A stretch of 64,000 nucleotides of DNA, from NCBI RefSeq assembly GCF_024129355.1, contig NZ_JAMXXP010000002.1, positions 184,116 to 248,115 of the forward strand, read 5' to 3'. The DNA comes from Acinetobacter lwoffii. Lineage in GTDB: Bacteria > Pseudomonadota > Gammaproteobacteria > Pseudomonadales > Moraxellaceae. The notes beneath the pieces are model-generated. The model searched no databases, was not told the origin of the DNA, and saw only the letters and a program-made list of their open reading frames with translations. Made by a program: the position numbers and the translations under genes. Each line of letters starts with the position of its first letter. Positions within the stretch are counted from its first letter, which is position 1. This document shows positions 54,528 to 63,590 of this stretch, piece after piece.

Positions 54528-54929
54528 ATGGTTCAAAAGATTGAAGCAACCGATGTAACCGAAGAAGAAGCGTTAAATGCGGCATTCTTTGAACGTGCTG
54601 ATGAATTTATTCAACAAGCCAACGAGTTTTGTCGCGTAGAAAAAGGCTCACAGGAAAAACCGAGCGATAAGCGCGGTCAAGTCAGTGCGGCGATGTTATT
54701 TGGTACTGCCCGTTTCAATACCTGGGTGGCAGCGAATAACTTTAAAGATGGGAATGAAATGCGCGATGCCAAAGATCAGGTCATGTCTTATATCTTGCAG
54801 CAATTTCAAATGATGCTGGAAGATAACTATGATGAATACTGTGAACAGTTCGAAAACTATTTACGTTTCCGTCACAATGAAGAGTTTCATGCCAACAAGC
54901 ATAACCATGATCACAAGCATGATCATTGA
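54528..54929 (+). CDS. DUF3144-family protein with histidine-rich tail
   Basis: A 133-residue acidic soluble protein. The DUF3144 core runs from about 15 to 110 (EALNAAFFERADEFIQQAN, then AAMLFGTARFNTWVAAN). The last 20 residues hold seven histidines, with Asn, Lys and Asp (ANKHNHDHKHDH), a possible metal-binding tail. TTAGGA lies 10 bp before the ATG. Strong terminator downstream. The core function is unknown. Confidence 0.85.
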   Translation: MVQKIEATDVTEEEALNAAFFERADEFIQQANEFCRVEKGSQEKPSDKRGQVSAAMLFGTARFNTWVAANNFKDGNEMRDAKDQVMSYILQQFQMMLEDNYDEYCEQFENYLRFRHNEEFHANKHNHDHKHDH

Positions 54930-54939
54930 TTAAAATACG

Positions 54940-54963
54940 AAAAGCCCCGCGGGGCTTTTTTTA
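54940..54963 (+). terminator. Terminator after the DUF3144 gene
   Basis: AAAGCCCC and GGGGCTTT around a GC loop, then a T-run. Confidence 0.92.
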
Positions 54964-55047
54964 TTTGCTGTCATTTATCATATTGACTTTAAAGTGATTT
55001 AAGCACTATATAAATTGAATAATAAATAAACGAAAACAAGGCATAGC

Positions 55048-56112
55048 ATGCAGCAACTTCCCTTCCCGATCATTGACCCTCATATCCACCAATGGGATCC
55101 GTACAATACCCCACATGCGGCAGCGCTAGCGGTAAAGCTGTTCGGCAATCATCCCAAATTACTAGACAGAATGGTTCGACTGTTGAAACCCAGAGACGTC
55201 ATTGAGACCATTGGCCTGACACAGCACCTGACTGCACCTTATCTGCCTGCAAATTACAAGAAAGATGCAGGACATTATGAAATAGAGCAGATTGTGCATG
55301 TTGAAGCCAGCTGGCATGACCATAAAGGTACGGGTGTGGTAAATGAAACCCGTTTTATCGCTGGGCTTCCTTTTGATCAGCACACTATCCAATTGGGTGG
55401 AATTGTCGCCACGGCGGATCCGCGGCAGAAAAATTTTAAACAGTTGATTCAATTGCATCGCGAAGCTTCTCCCAAGTTTCGGGGCATCCGTAAAATGGCT
55501 GCAGTACATCCAGATAAAGGAATTCATGCCTGGACCGATGAACCGCATCTCTATCGCAACACAGATTTCCTGAAGGGCTTTGAAGAACTGGCCAGGCAAG
55601 ATTTAAGCTTTGATGCCTGGGTGTACTCTACCCAGATTGCGGATGTTACTGCGCTGGCCAAAGCCTTTCCAAACACCCCTATTGTGCTGGATCATCTGGG
55701 TACGCCCGCAGGTTTATTTGGCAAAGTGAGCAAAGCTACAGGCAAGACCGAACAAGATCGCACCCAGATATTTGCAGACTGGAAAGATCAGTTGGCAGAA
55801 CTGGCCGAATGCAAAAATGTATCGACCAAAATGTCTGGTCTGTTTATGCCAGTCTTGGGACATGATTTTCACACGCAGAAACGGCTGGCAAGTAAACAGG
55901 AATTAGTGGAACGTGCAACTCCCTTGATCCAGCATACTTTAGACTGTTTTGGTTCTGGGCGCGTGATGTTTGCATCCAACTTTCCAATGGACAGTGTCAG
56001 TAGCTCACTCACCAACATTATTGATGCCTTTAGCGATATTGTGCAGGACTACAATGAAAATGCCTTAAAGTCGATTTTTTATGAAAATGCTAAACGTTTT
56101 TATCGACTTTGA
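55048..56112 (+). CDS. Amidohydrolase family 2 protein
   Basis: A 354-residue TIM-barrel metal-dependent hydrolase. The HxH metal motif is DPHIHQWDP (about residue 11), FRGIRKMA (about 145) and VLDHLGTPAG (His near 220) supply further site residues, and ASNFPMDS (about 315) is the terminal Asp region. The family includes 2-pyrone-4,6-dicarboxylate lactonase and related lactonases and decarboxylases, so a lactone or aromatic-ring substrate is plausible. AAGG precedes the ATG. A small membrane protein gene follows after 12 bp. Confidence 0.88.
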   Translation: MQQLPFPIIDPHIHQWDPYNTPHAAALAVKLFGNHPKLLDRMVRLLKPRDVIETIGLTQHLTAPYLPANYKKDAGHYEIEQIVHVEASWHDHKGTGVVNETRFIAGLPFDQHTIQLGGIVATADPRQKNFKQLIQLHREASPKFRGIRKMAAVHPDKGIHAWTDEPHLYRNTDFLKGFEELARQDLSFDAWVYSTQIADVTALAKAFPNTPIVLDHLGTPAGLFGKVSKATGKTEQDRTQIFADWKDQLAELAECKNVSTKMSGLFMPVLGHDFHTQKRLASKQELVERATPLIQHTLDCFGSGRVMFASNFPMDSVSSSLTNIIDAFSDIVQDYNENALKSIFYENAKRFYRL

Positions 56113-56124
56113 GTAGATGAGGAC

Positions 56125-56391
56125 ATGCTAAGTTGGATAACAGATTCCAGTCTAAATACGCCTTCAGGCAAAGGACTTTGTATTTTACTCACTATTATTT
56201 CAAGCTGGATAACGTCTTATTATTATCAAATGGTGATCCATCATTCTTTTGATCGAGATATTGCTTTCGTTTCAGCTTTGATTGGCTGTGGAATATTGAT
56301 TTTTCTTCTTATTATATCTGTTTGGAGTCTGCCCCTATCTATCCTTGTGGGCATAATCGGAGGGATTATTTTTAGCCATAGAGCAACCTAG
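56125..56391 (+). CDS. Small membrane protein (88 aa)
   Basis: An 88-residue hydrophobic protein with two or three transmembrane segments: LCILLTIISSWITSYYY (about 20-36), SALIGCGILIFLLIISVWSL (about 50-70) and LSILVGIIGGIIFS (about 71-85). GAGGAC lies 4-8 bp before the ATG, which is 12 bp downstream of the amidohydrolase stop, so the two likely share a transcript. No homology was recognised, and the role is unknown. Confidence 0.7.
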   Translation: MLSWITDSSLNTPSGKGLCILLTIISSWITSYYYQMVIHHSFDRDIAFVSALIGCGILIFLLIISVWSLPLSILVGIIGGIIFSHRAT

Positions 56392-56408
56392 AGCATAAAA
56401 CTAAAATC

Positions 56409-56439
56409 AAAAATCCCCTCACTTGAGGGGATTTTTTTA
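56409..56439. terminator. Bidirectional terminator between the small membrane protein and the M16 gene
   Basis: AAAAATCCCCTC, loop ACTT, GAGGGGATTTTT; a perfect 12-bp stem with runs on both sides. Confidence 0.93.
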
Positions 56440-56445
56440 TCAACA

Positions 56446-59217
56446 CTATGATGTTTTAACTTGCTTACCGTACTGATCAGCCATCACTTCAACCAGCTGA
56501 TCCGGCTTGATGTATTTTTTAATCATGGTATCAATATCGGCTTTACTCAGTTTAGCAATCGCCTGATCACGTTTTTCCCGGTAAACCAGATTACGGTCTT
56601 TTTCCAGCTGTGGGATCAACATAGTGTGAATACGACGATCATCCTCGAGTGCAGTTAAACGCTGTTTCAAGATACTGGCTTTTGCCGCTTCCACTTCCTG
56701 TTCAGTCACGCCACGTGTCAGCAGTTCATTCAGTACCTTATGCACTGCCTGAGAAACCTGTGCGGATTTTCCAGCCGTATAATTGGCACTAATCATCATT
56801 GCACCCACATCTGCCCATTCATCGAGTTGCACATCTGCACTAAAACCATAGACTAGTGCATTTTTCTCGCGTAACTCTTGTGCCAGTCGTGACGACAGCT
56901 GTGAATCACCCAGAATATATCGAAATACCTGTAATGCAGGTGCATCGGCATGATCAGCACCGACCGGCATGCTCATAAATGCCTGATAACTCCCGAATTC
57001 ACGCTGCTCAGACAAAGCATGAATTTTCTGGGCTGGGTAGCTTCGATATTCCGATTTTAGACGCTCATAAGGCTGTGCAGCTTTCCAGTCTGAAAAACTG
57101 TTTTTCAGTACATTTTGCATCGATTTCGGATTAAATTCGCCCGTAACCGCTATTTGCGCATGCTGGGTTTTTAAAAACTGCTGATACAGTGCCATAACCT
57201 GTTCGCGAGTCGCTTTCTGATACTGTTTTTTGGCCAATTCCGGCTCGAAATGGAAACGCAGATCGCCAGGCTGATAGATCTCGAGAGTTCGCGCCATCGT
57301 CAAGCTCGACACAGTATCTGGTTCAGTATAAGGACGATCCAGACTGGATAAAGTCTGCCCCTTGATCAAGTCAAACTGGCTTTGCTCAAATGCCGGCGTT
57401 TTCAGCACATCAACCACATACTGGAAAAATTCTTCAAACTTTTCTTTTTTGGCGCTGATCTGCAAGGTCAGGCCATTACCGGATGCACCAGCAGTCGCCG
57501 AACCGCCTACTTCAATAATTTTATCGGCAATCTGCTGCAAGCTTTGAGTTTTCGATGAGCGCAACATTAAATAAGCGGTCAGGTCCAGAATCTCGCCTTT
57601 ATTCATCAGGCTTTGAGCGGTACCAAAATCCAGTGAAATTGTGGCATAAACCTTGTCATCGCGGGTATTCGTCGGAAACAGTGCATATTTAATGCCATTT
57701 TTCAACTTGCCACGCTGAATCTGCTGATCCTTGCTATACAGATATTGCTTGGATTCCTGTACATATTGCTTCACTTCAGCCTGATAAACACTAACATCTT
57801 TCAGTGGCTCTTCTGCTTCAGCCTGTTGATCCAGAGTTTTTGCCGGTGCTTCTGTTTGTGCCAGTTCCTGCGCTTTTTTCTGATCTTCCGGTGTCGGTAA
57901 AATATTGCCAGAAATACGGTATTCAGGTCTTAAAAAATTCTTATAGACCTGATTGATGTGATTCACATTCAGGTTTTGAATCGCGTTTAGATCTTTAAAA
58001 TACTGGTTCCAGTCACCCGAATACGCCACTGCATAATCGCTTAAACGTGAACCCAAAGCAGTCGCACTATTTTTAATATTGTCGGCCTGATTTCGGGTCA
58101 GATTTTTAGCCCGGTTCAGTTCTGCTTCGGTAAATGGTTGACTATGTTCTACGCCTTGAATCAGGCCTTGTTCAATATCCTGTGGCTGATGATTCGGTGC
58201 ATAGATTGCTCCCATAAACACCAGATTAAAGTCTTTATCAAGCCACGTACTGGATTGCACCGCAGTTGACTTACCAGTTTCCACCATGCTCTGATAGAGA
58301 TGTCCACTCGGTTGCAAAGTATAGAGCGTTGGCGAAACAGCCAAAGCCGTTTTAATATTTTCTTCTGATTGGTTTAAATAAATATTAAACCTAGCCAGAT
58401 CACTGCCTTTCTTTACTGTAAATTCACGCTGTTTGATCTGTTCCGGTTTAAGCGCTGGGACTTTCACTTGCGCTGGTACATTTCGGGATTGAATCGGACT
58501 GAAATGCGTATCCAGCTGTTTTAATACCTCTGCCTTATCAAACTTACCCGAAATCACCATGAAGGCATTATTGGGTGCATACCAGTGACGGTAAAAACGG
58601 TTTAGTTCCTGCATATTGATAGATTGCAGTTCATTCAGATCACCAATCGGCAAACGGCCTAAATACTGATTACCATAGGCCGATTTAAATACCTGATCGA
58701 TCAATACCGAAAATGGCTGGTCCAGCCGGATTTCACGCTCGCGTTTTACAATATCAATTTCAGTCGGTACATATTTTTCCTGAAGCACCAGCTTGTCCAT
58801 GCGTTCGGCTTCCAGCAAAATAACTTCACTCAGCGCAGTTTTTTCAGGACGGATCACATTGGTATATTTAGTCGAGTAATAATCAGTGCTGGCATTGGTC
58901 ATCAGGGTATATTGATCCAGTCGACGCTGGAATTCATCCCCTTTGACATTTTCAGTGCCTTTAAAGGCCAAATGTTCCAGCAGATGCGCTAGACCACCCT
59001 TGCCTTGAGGATCATTTAGGGAACCGGTCAGATAGACCGTATTCATAAAAATCTTATTTTCTTTATCATTCGGTGCCAGGATAATGCGCAGTCCATTATC
59101 CAGTCGGTATTCTTCAATATTCTGTTCCGTTTTCACCAAAACAGGCTGTGCAAAACTTAGTACACTACAGCCAGACAATACAATAGCCAGACTTAAATTT
59201 TTATAACGTAGCAACAT
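56446..59217 (-). CDS. M16-family zinc metallopeptidase (insulinase/pitrilysin type)
   Basis: A 923-residue periplasmic or outer-membrane peptidase of two M16 halves. The export signal is LSLAIVLSGCSVLSFA, with an SGC lipobox-like site or cleavage after SFA. The N-terminal half has the inverted zinc motif HLLEHLAFKGTEN (HxxEH, about residue 80), with the distal Glu about 75 residues later. The C-terminal half (about 500-900) lacks an intact HxxEH and is the non-catalytic partner, as usual. It degrades peptides or small proteins in the envelope; the specific substrate is unknown. Single gene. Confidence 0.93.
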   Translation of the reverse strand: MLLRYKNLSLAIVLSGCSVLSFAQPVLVKTEQNIEEYRLDNGLRIILAPNDKENKIFMNTVYLTGSLNDPQGKGGLAHLLEHLAFKGTENVKGDEFQRRLDQYTLMTNASTDYYSTKYTNVIRPEKTALSEVILLEAERMDKLVLQEKYVPTEIDIVKREREIRLDQPFSVLIDQVFKSAYGNQYLGRLPIGDLNELQSINMQELNRFYRHWYAPNNAFMVISGKFDKAEVLKQLDTHFSPIQSRNVPAQVKVPALKPEQIKQREFTVKKGSDLARFNIYLNQSEENIKTALAVSPTLYTLQPSGHLYQSMVETGKSTAVQSSTWLDKDFNLVFMGAIYAPNHQPQDIEQGLIQGVEHSQPFTEAELNRAKNLTRNQADNIKNSATALGSRLSDYAVAYSGDWNQYFKDLNAIQNLNVNHINQVYKNFLRPEYRISGNILPTPEDQKKAQELAQTEAPAKTLDQQAEAEEPLKDVSVYQAEVKQYVQESKQYLYSKDQQIQRGKLKNGIKYALFPTNTRDDKVYATISLDFGTAQSLMNKGEILDLTAYLMLRSSKTQSLQQIADKIIEVGGSATAGASGNGLTLQISAKKEKFEEFFQYVVDVLKTPAFEQSQFDLIKGQTLSSLDRPYTEPDTVSSLTMARTLEIYQPGDLRFHFEPELAKKQYQKATREQVMALYQQFLKTQHAQIAVTGEFNPKSMQNVLKNSFSDWKAAQPYERLKSEYRSYPAQKIHALSEQREFGSYQAFMSMPVGADHADAPALQVFRYILGDSQLSSRLAQELREKNALVYGFSADVQLDEWADVGAMMISANYTAGKSAQVSQAVHKVLNELLTRGVTEQEVEAAKASILKQRLTALEDDRRIHTMLIPQLEKDRNLVYREKRDQAIAKLSKADIDTMIKKYIKPDQLVEVMADQYGKQVKTS

Positions 59218-59361
59218 TCTTCATCCAAATTATAAATATAAATTTTTATTCGCGCCCATCTTAGAGAATGATTCTTTTTCTGAATAATCTATTCCAAGCC
59301 GAATCATCAAAATAACATGCCGCCCCACCTGACGACATGTATATCTATGTAATTATAAAAA

Positions 59362-60183
59362 TTATAGATAAATTTCAGCCTGCATATATAGCTTGCCGTA
59401 ACCGGAAATTTCAATTCGATCCTGATCTTGCAAAGCACAATACAGCACCCCACCACGTGCTGATGCCTGATAAGCGACCAGTTCATTTTTACCGAGTTTC
59501 TCGGCCCACAGCGGCGCGATTCCGGTGTGAATCGAACCGGTTACCGGATCTTCATTGATGCCATTACTCGGTGCAAAATAACGTGAAATACAGTCATATT
59601 GCATGTCTTGTGAGGTGATCGCGACGTCTAGAAAGGTATTCTGAGCAGTAATGGCTGTACGCTTACCATTCAACTGTTTCAACAGTTCAAAATCAGGTGT
59701 TTCATCCAGCACATCCTGTACCGATTCATATTCAACAATATAGCCCTGCGCGTTCAGATAAACCTGTTTAAACGGTTTGCTCAAGGCCTGTCTTAAAGCT
59801 TCAGGATATTCAGCAACTGGCTCTGCACGACGAACTGGAAAGTTCATTCTGATCTTGCCATCTGCATCCTGATTGACTACAAAAATGCCTAAGTCTTTTA
59901 CATGAAAATGAATCGTTTTCCCCGTATCAAATTGATTGAATAGTACAAAGCTGCTGGCCAATGTCGCATGACCACAAAAATCCACTTCCTTGGTTGGCGT
60001 AAACCAGCGGATGGCATAATTATCGCTATCGATGACTTTAACAAAAGCCGTTTCGGACAGATTATTTTCCAAGGCGATATTTTGCATCAGACCATCTTCG
60101 AGCCATTCATCCAGCACAATCACGGCTGCAGGATTGCCTTTAAACAGTTCCGTGGTAAACGCATCGACCTGGTACATTTTCAT
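59362..60183 (-). CDS. PhzF-family isomerase/epimerase
   Basis: A 273-residue enzyme with the two-lobed PhzF/diaminopimelate epimerase fold. The catalytic glutamate is in NNLSETAFV (about residue 45), the conserved histidine in DFCGHATLASSFVL (about 72), and the second lobe ends with EDPVTGSIHTGIAPLW (about 213). Most members act on unknown substrates; phenazine synthesis is not implied because no phz operon is here. It is divergent from the flavin reductase gene. Confidence 0.93.
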   Translation of the reverse strand: MKMYQVDAFTTELFKGNPAAVIVLDEWLEDGLMQNIALENNLSETAFVKVIDSDNYAIRWFTPTKEVDFCGHATLASSFVLFNQFDTGKTIHFHVKDLGIFVVNQDADGKIRMNFPVRRAEPVAEYPEALRQALSKPFKQVYLNAQGYIVEYESVQDVLDETPDFELLKQLNGKRTAITAQNTFLDVAITSQDMQYDCISRYFAPSNGINEDPVTGSIHTGIAPLWAEKLGKNELVAYQASARGGVLYCALQDQDRIEISGYGKLYMQAEIYL

Positions 60184-60302
60184 TTTTTGAATTCCTGAAT
60201 ATAACGATCTCTAGTTTAAAAGCTTTTTTGCAAGAATGAACTTGAATATGTTAATGATCTCATTAATCTGGCCTAGTAAATAAATAGAGCAAATGGTGCT
60301 GC

Positions 60303-60890
60303 ATGACAAACTCCCATATTCAAAGCGTTCCCTTAGAAAAAGCTTATCGTCTGATTACCCATGGCCCTACTGTACTGGTATCTGCTCAAGATCAGCAGGA
60401 TACAGATGTTATGGCAGCAGCCTGGGCATGCGCATTGGAATTCAGCCCCGCAAAAGTGACTGTGGTTCTGGATAAAAGCACCAAAACCCGAAATATTATT
60501 GAAAATTCAGGTTATTTCGCGCTGCAAATTCCAACATTGAAACAACTGAATATGGTCTATCGTCTGGGTACGCAGAGCCTGCATGATGTGCCGGACAAAC
60601 TGGCACAATCCGGAGTAGAACTATTTCATTTTCCTCATGCTGATATTCCTGTAGTACAAGGCTGTGCGGCCTGGATACTCTGCGAGCTGATTCCTGAGCC
60701 GCATAACCAGCAAATGCATGACCTGTTTATAGGCAAGGTGATTGCAGCCTATGCCGATGATCGGGTCTTCCGCGACGGCCACTGGCATTATCATGAAGTG
60801 GCTGAAGAGTGGAAAAGTATTCATCATGTAGCCGGCGGGCATTTTTACACCATCGGCAATGCGGTGAGCATTGATGATCCGGAATTATAA
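60303..60890 (+). CDS. Flavin reductase-like domain protein
   Basis: A 195-residue FMN-binding split-barrel protein. Visible motifs are the GPTVLVSAQDQQDTDVMAAAW segment (about 20-40), KVTVVLDKSTKTRNIIENSGYF (about 57-78) and VVQGCAAWILCELIP (about 117-131), ending HVAGGHFYTIGNAV. These match the flavin reductase-like family that reduces FMN/FAD or binds it directly. No oxygenase component is adjacent, so its partner is unknown. No strong ribosome-binding site is seen before the ATG. Confidence 0.87.
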   Translation: MTNSHIQSVPLEKAYRLITHGPTVLVSAQDQQDTDVMAAAWACALEFSPAKVTVVLDKSTKTRNIIENSGYFALQIPTLKQLNMVYRLGTQSLHDVPDKLAQSGVELFHFPHADIPVVQGCAAWILCELIPEPHNQQMHDLFIGKVIAAYADDRVFRDGHWHYHEVAEEWKSIHHVAGGHFYTIGNAVSIDDPEL

Positions 60891-61007
60891 ATTTTTCAAA
60901 TTTGGAATAAATGAAAGTAATCGCGGATGATCAGATGATATCGACAAGCCCCAGAGCATCCGAAATTATGCTACTTTATCCATAATCCTCATTTGGTCTG
61001 ATGCGTT

Positions 61008-61742
61008 ATGATACCTTTTAAAATTCACTGTATTGATGTCCAGAATTCACTGCAAAATTATATCTGGTTGCTTGAACATACCGCGTCGCATCAGGTGGCT
61101 GTGATTGATCCAACCGAAGCAGAATTGGTACAAGACTATTGTGCCGAACACGGTTTAACTGTAAGTCAAATCTGGCTGACTCACTGGCATAAAGATCATA
61201 TTGGCGGTGTGCCGGGGTTAATCCAAGGAAAAAATCTGCCTGTGTATGGCCCACGGGCAGAACTAAGCAAAATTCCGTTTATCACCCATCCGCTTGAGCA
61301 TGAAGAACAGTTTAATTTTCATGGAATAGATATCCAGGTAATTGCTGTACCCGGGCATACACTCGGCCATATTGTTTATTTTATTGATGCAATTGATGTG
61401 CTGTTCTGCGGCGATACCTTATTTGCCATGGGTTGTGGCCGGGTTTTTGAAGGAACATTTGAACAGATGTATCATTCTCTGTCCCGTCTGGCTGCCTTGC
61501 CGCCGCGCACGCAGGTGTATTGCACTCATGAATACACTCTGTCAAATGCACAGTTTGCCAAACACGTTGAACCGGACAATTCGGCAATTCTGGAACGCTT
61601 CGAGCAGATCGAGCGTTTGCGTATGTTAGGCCAGTGCACACTGCCAAGTAGTATTGAAGATGAATTGCAAACCAATCCTTTTCTACGTGCAGAAAGCGTG
61701 GAAGAATTCCAGCGTTTAAGAACCCTGAAAGATCAGTTTTAA
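61008..61742 (+). CDS. gloB: Hydroxyacylglutathione hydrolase (glyoxalase II)-like
   Basis: A 244-residue metallo-beta-lactamase fold hydrolase that hydrolyses S-lactoylglutathione to lactate. The binuclear metal motif is THWHKDHIGG (THxHxDH, about residue 57), followed by VPGHTLGHIVYF (about 112), DVLFCGDTLFAMGCGRVFEGT (about 130, with the metal Asp) and TQVYCTHEYT (about 165). The C-terminal glutathione-binding helices are complete (NPFLRAESVEEFQRLRTLK). Length fits glyoxalase II (about 250). No terminator directly follows. Confidence 0.93.
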   Translation: MIPFKIHCIDVQNSLQNYIWLLEHTASHQVAVIDPTEAELVQDYCAEHGLTVSQIWLTHWHKDHIGGVPGLIQGKNLPVYGPRAELSKIPFITHPLEHEEQFNFHGIDIQVIAVPGHTLGHIVYFIDAIDVLFCGDTLFAMGCGRVFEGTFEQMYHSLSRLAALPPRTQVYCTHEYTLSNAQFAKHVEPDNSAILERFEQIERLRMLGQCTLPSSIEDELQTNPFLRAESVEEFQRLRTLKDQF

Positions 61743-62051
61743 ACCGGATTCAAAGCTGAAGATAATGCTTCAGCCGACTTACTTATTTGTCATTTGCGAT
61801 GCATAGAATGTCATTGAAAGGCACGTACAACTTTTGCACAAGTCGGAACACGTTGATCCTCCATCTAAAAAATGTCTTTCTGAGCCATTTTTCCTTTTTT
61901 ATGATCAACCACGTCTCCTATTTTTTAGGAACTAATTTCAGTTCCAACACATGAAATAATGACTTATAAATAATAGGATGATATTGATTTAAATTGGAGA
62001 AATTCGTGGAACATTGCTTAAATAATCAGCATGGAACCTAATAAATTATTT

Positions 62052-62083
62052 AAAAAGCCCAATTCACTTGAATTGGGCTTTTT
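62052..62083. terminator. Terminator downstream of gloB
   Basis: AAAAAGCCCAATTC, loop ACTT, GAATTGGGCTTTTT; a perfect 14-bp stem. It ends 42 bp before the dif-like site. Confidence 0.93.
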
Positions 62084-62124
62084 AAAAACTATAAAGATAT
62101 GATTTATATATAATAAAAAATAGA

Positions 62125-62152
62125 ATTTCGGATAACGTGTATTATGTTAATT
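62125..62152 (+). other. dif-like XerC/XerD recombination site (copy 2)
   Basis: XerC-type arm ATTTCGGATAA, central hexamer CGTGTA, XerD-type arm TTATGTTAATT. It differs from copy 1 (46511-46538, opposite orientation) by one base in the XerC arm and shares 5 further bases outside the XerD arm. An AT-rich DUF1232 gene begins 91 bp downstream. Identification rests on arm similarity to known dif/pdif sites. Confidence 0.75.
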
Positions 62153-62242
62153 TTAGAAAATCGTAATAGGATAATAAAAATCTATATTGTTTTAAGAAAA
62201 CTCTCTTATGATTAAATCTCTATAGTTCTTTTAATATTTGCT

Positions 62243-62644
62243 ATGTATCAAAGAATCAAACAATGGGCTAAATCAATCAAAAAAGACATCTTGGTTGTTT
62301 GGCTTATTGCAAAAGACAAGCGAACGCCCAATTCTGTAAAGCTTTTAGCTTTAATTATTGCTGCCTATGCCTTCTCACCAATTGATTTAATTCCAGATTT
62401 TATTCCCGTACTGGGGTATTTAGACGATATTATTATTGTACCTTTAGGTATTTTATTAGTTATCAAGCTTACCCCACAAAACATTATAGATGATTGTAGA
62501 ATTCTTGCAGAAACCTTAGTTGAAAGGCCTATAAACTGTTGGGCAGCAGGAATTATTATCCTGATATGGCTTGTAGTATTGGGATATTTAACCATGTACT
62601 TCATGAACGATTCACTGTCTATACTGTCTATTTTTGACAAGTGA
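62243..62644 (+). CDS. DUF1232 (YkvA-like) membrane protein
   Basis: A 133-residue membrane protein. The DUF1232 core is AYAFSPIDLIPDFIPVLGYLDDIIIVPLGI (about 41-71; key SPIDLIPDF and LGYLDD), with flanking hydrophobic stretches and a C-terminal transmembrane helix (AAGIIILIWLVVLGYLTMYF). A basic N-terminus (KQWAKSIKKD) suggests the N-in orientation. Composition is AT-rich relative to neighbours, and a dif-like site lies just upstream, so it may be cassette cargo. The function of the family is unknown. Confidence 0.85.
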   Translation: MYQRIKQWAKSIKKDILVVWLIAKDKRTPNSVKLLALIIAAYAFSPIDLIPDFIPVLGYLDDIIIVPLGILLVIKLTPQNIIDDCRILAETLVERPINCWAAGIIILIWLVVLGYLTMYFMNDSLSILSIFDK

Positions 62645-62884
62645 GATTTAAATACCCTCTCTCATTTGCACCCATTTAATATAATGGGCATTATTCAAAA
62701 TTAAAATGTAAACCAAAATAGAAATAAAATGTCTGCTTTCAGAGCATGACATTAGTTCTGTCGTACAAATTTAAAAGTGACATTGGCCATGTCGATCCCG
62801 AATGATGATATGTAGGATAGCAGTAACTAGTTTCTTGGATTCTATTTACTAAAACTGACAACGTATCTGTCGCCTAAAGCCATG

Positions 62885-63157
62885 TTAAAGAATCTGGTTA
62901 CTTTGTGCATAAGCATCCAGTTCACCTTGAGTCACGACACGCACCGCCTGCATTTCATCAATACGTACCAGTAGCAAGCCACCTAAAGCAGGCTGATAAC
63001 GACGGGCACTGCCGAAAGGCGTATAGGCCACTTTCGACTGAATACTAAAGCTCAACCAGTCTTCATGTCCCAACATCACAGCAACCGGATCAAGTCCCTG
63101 CTGCTGCATTAATTCAATTTGCTGATTCACATAGTCTTCAATGGTTAATTCAGTCAT
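62885..63157 (-). CDS. Conserved hypothetical protein (90 aa)
   Basis: A soluble 90-residue protein with no signal peptide. It begins with TELTIEDYVNQQIELMQQQG, has a central WLSFSIQSKVAYTPFGSARRY and ends with VVTQGELDAYAQSNQIL. Codon use resembles the core genes nearby. No domain was recognised. The ribosome-binding site before 63157 is weak. Confidence 0.65.
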   Translation of the reverse strand: MTELTIEDYVNQQIELMQQQGLDPVAVMLGHEDWLSFSIQSKVAYTPFGSARRYQPALGGLLLVRIDEMQAVRVVTQGELDAYAQSNQIL

Positions 63158-63590
63158 GGTGCGGGTATTCAGTTTGAGAATTACATTTCAGACAGTATAA
63201 AGCATGCAAATCGAGCTGAAGATCAGAAAACCAGCAGCCGGTATTCTTTTAATAAATAAGTCGATTGGATTTTAATTTTCTCATTCTAGATCTGAAATTT
63301 TCTATTTCATACGATTGATAAAATTAGGAAATAACCTGTTTCACTAATAAGCTATTGAATTAGAAAATTAATTATCCAAATTTATAGCTTATAAAAACTT
63401 AATATTTAGTTACAACCTATTCAATATGATAAAAATCATTTACTTAACGTTTAAATTGATTTTTTCTTAATCAACCGATGTTCACTATATACACAAATTC
63501 ATTTAAATTAATTTAAATAAAGGCATTTGCCCTTTAAAAGATAATTTTTCACCCTTATTTAAGATTTAACAATGATGAAGGAGTGATCTC
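63158..63590. other. AT-rich intergenic region
   Basis: About 430 bp of strongly AT-rich DNA between divergent small genes. No open frame, long hairpin or repeat of interest was seen; it presumably holds both promoters. Confidence 0.4.

Larger units (their letters stand above)
61743..62242. other. Intergenic region between gloB and the DUF1232 gene
   Basis: About 500 bp. It holds the terminator at 62052 and the dif-like site at 62125. Just before the terminator, a GGAG is followed by a GTG-initiated 11-codon frame (62006-62041), too short to call. The rest is AT-rich and unremarkable. Confidence 0.5.

Noticed and set aside
59265..59275. AGAATGATTCT palindrome upstream of the M16 peptidase, resembling part of a Fur box
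   Set aside because: It is only a short partial match with no second repeat unit, and the gene has no clear iron function.
62006..62041. GTG-initiated 11-codon frame with an upstream GGAG before the terminator at 62052
   Set aside because: Too short to support as a gene, with no repeat or homology evidence.
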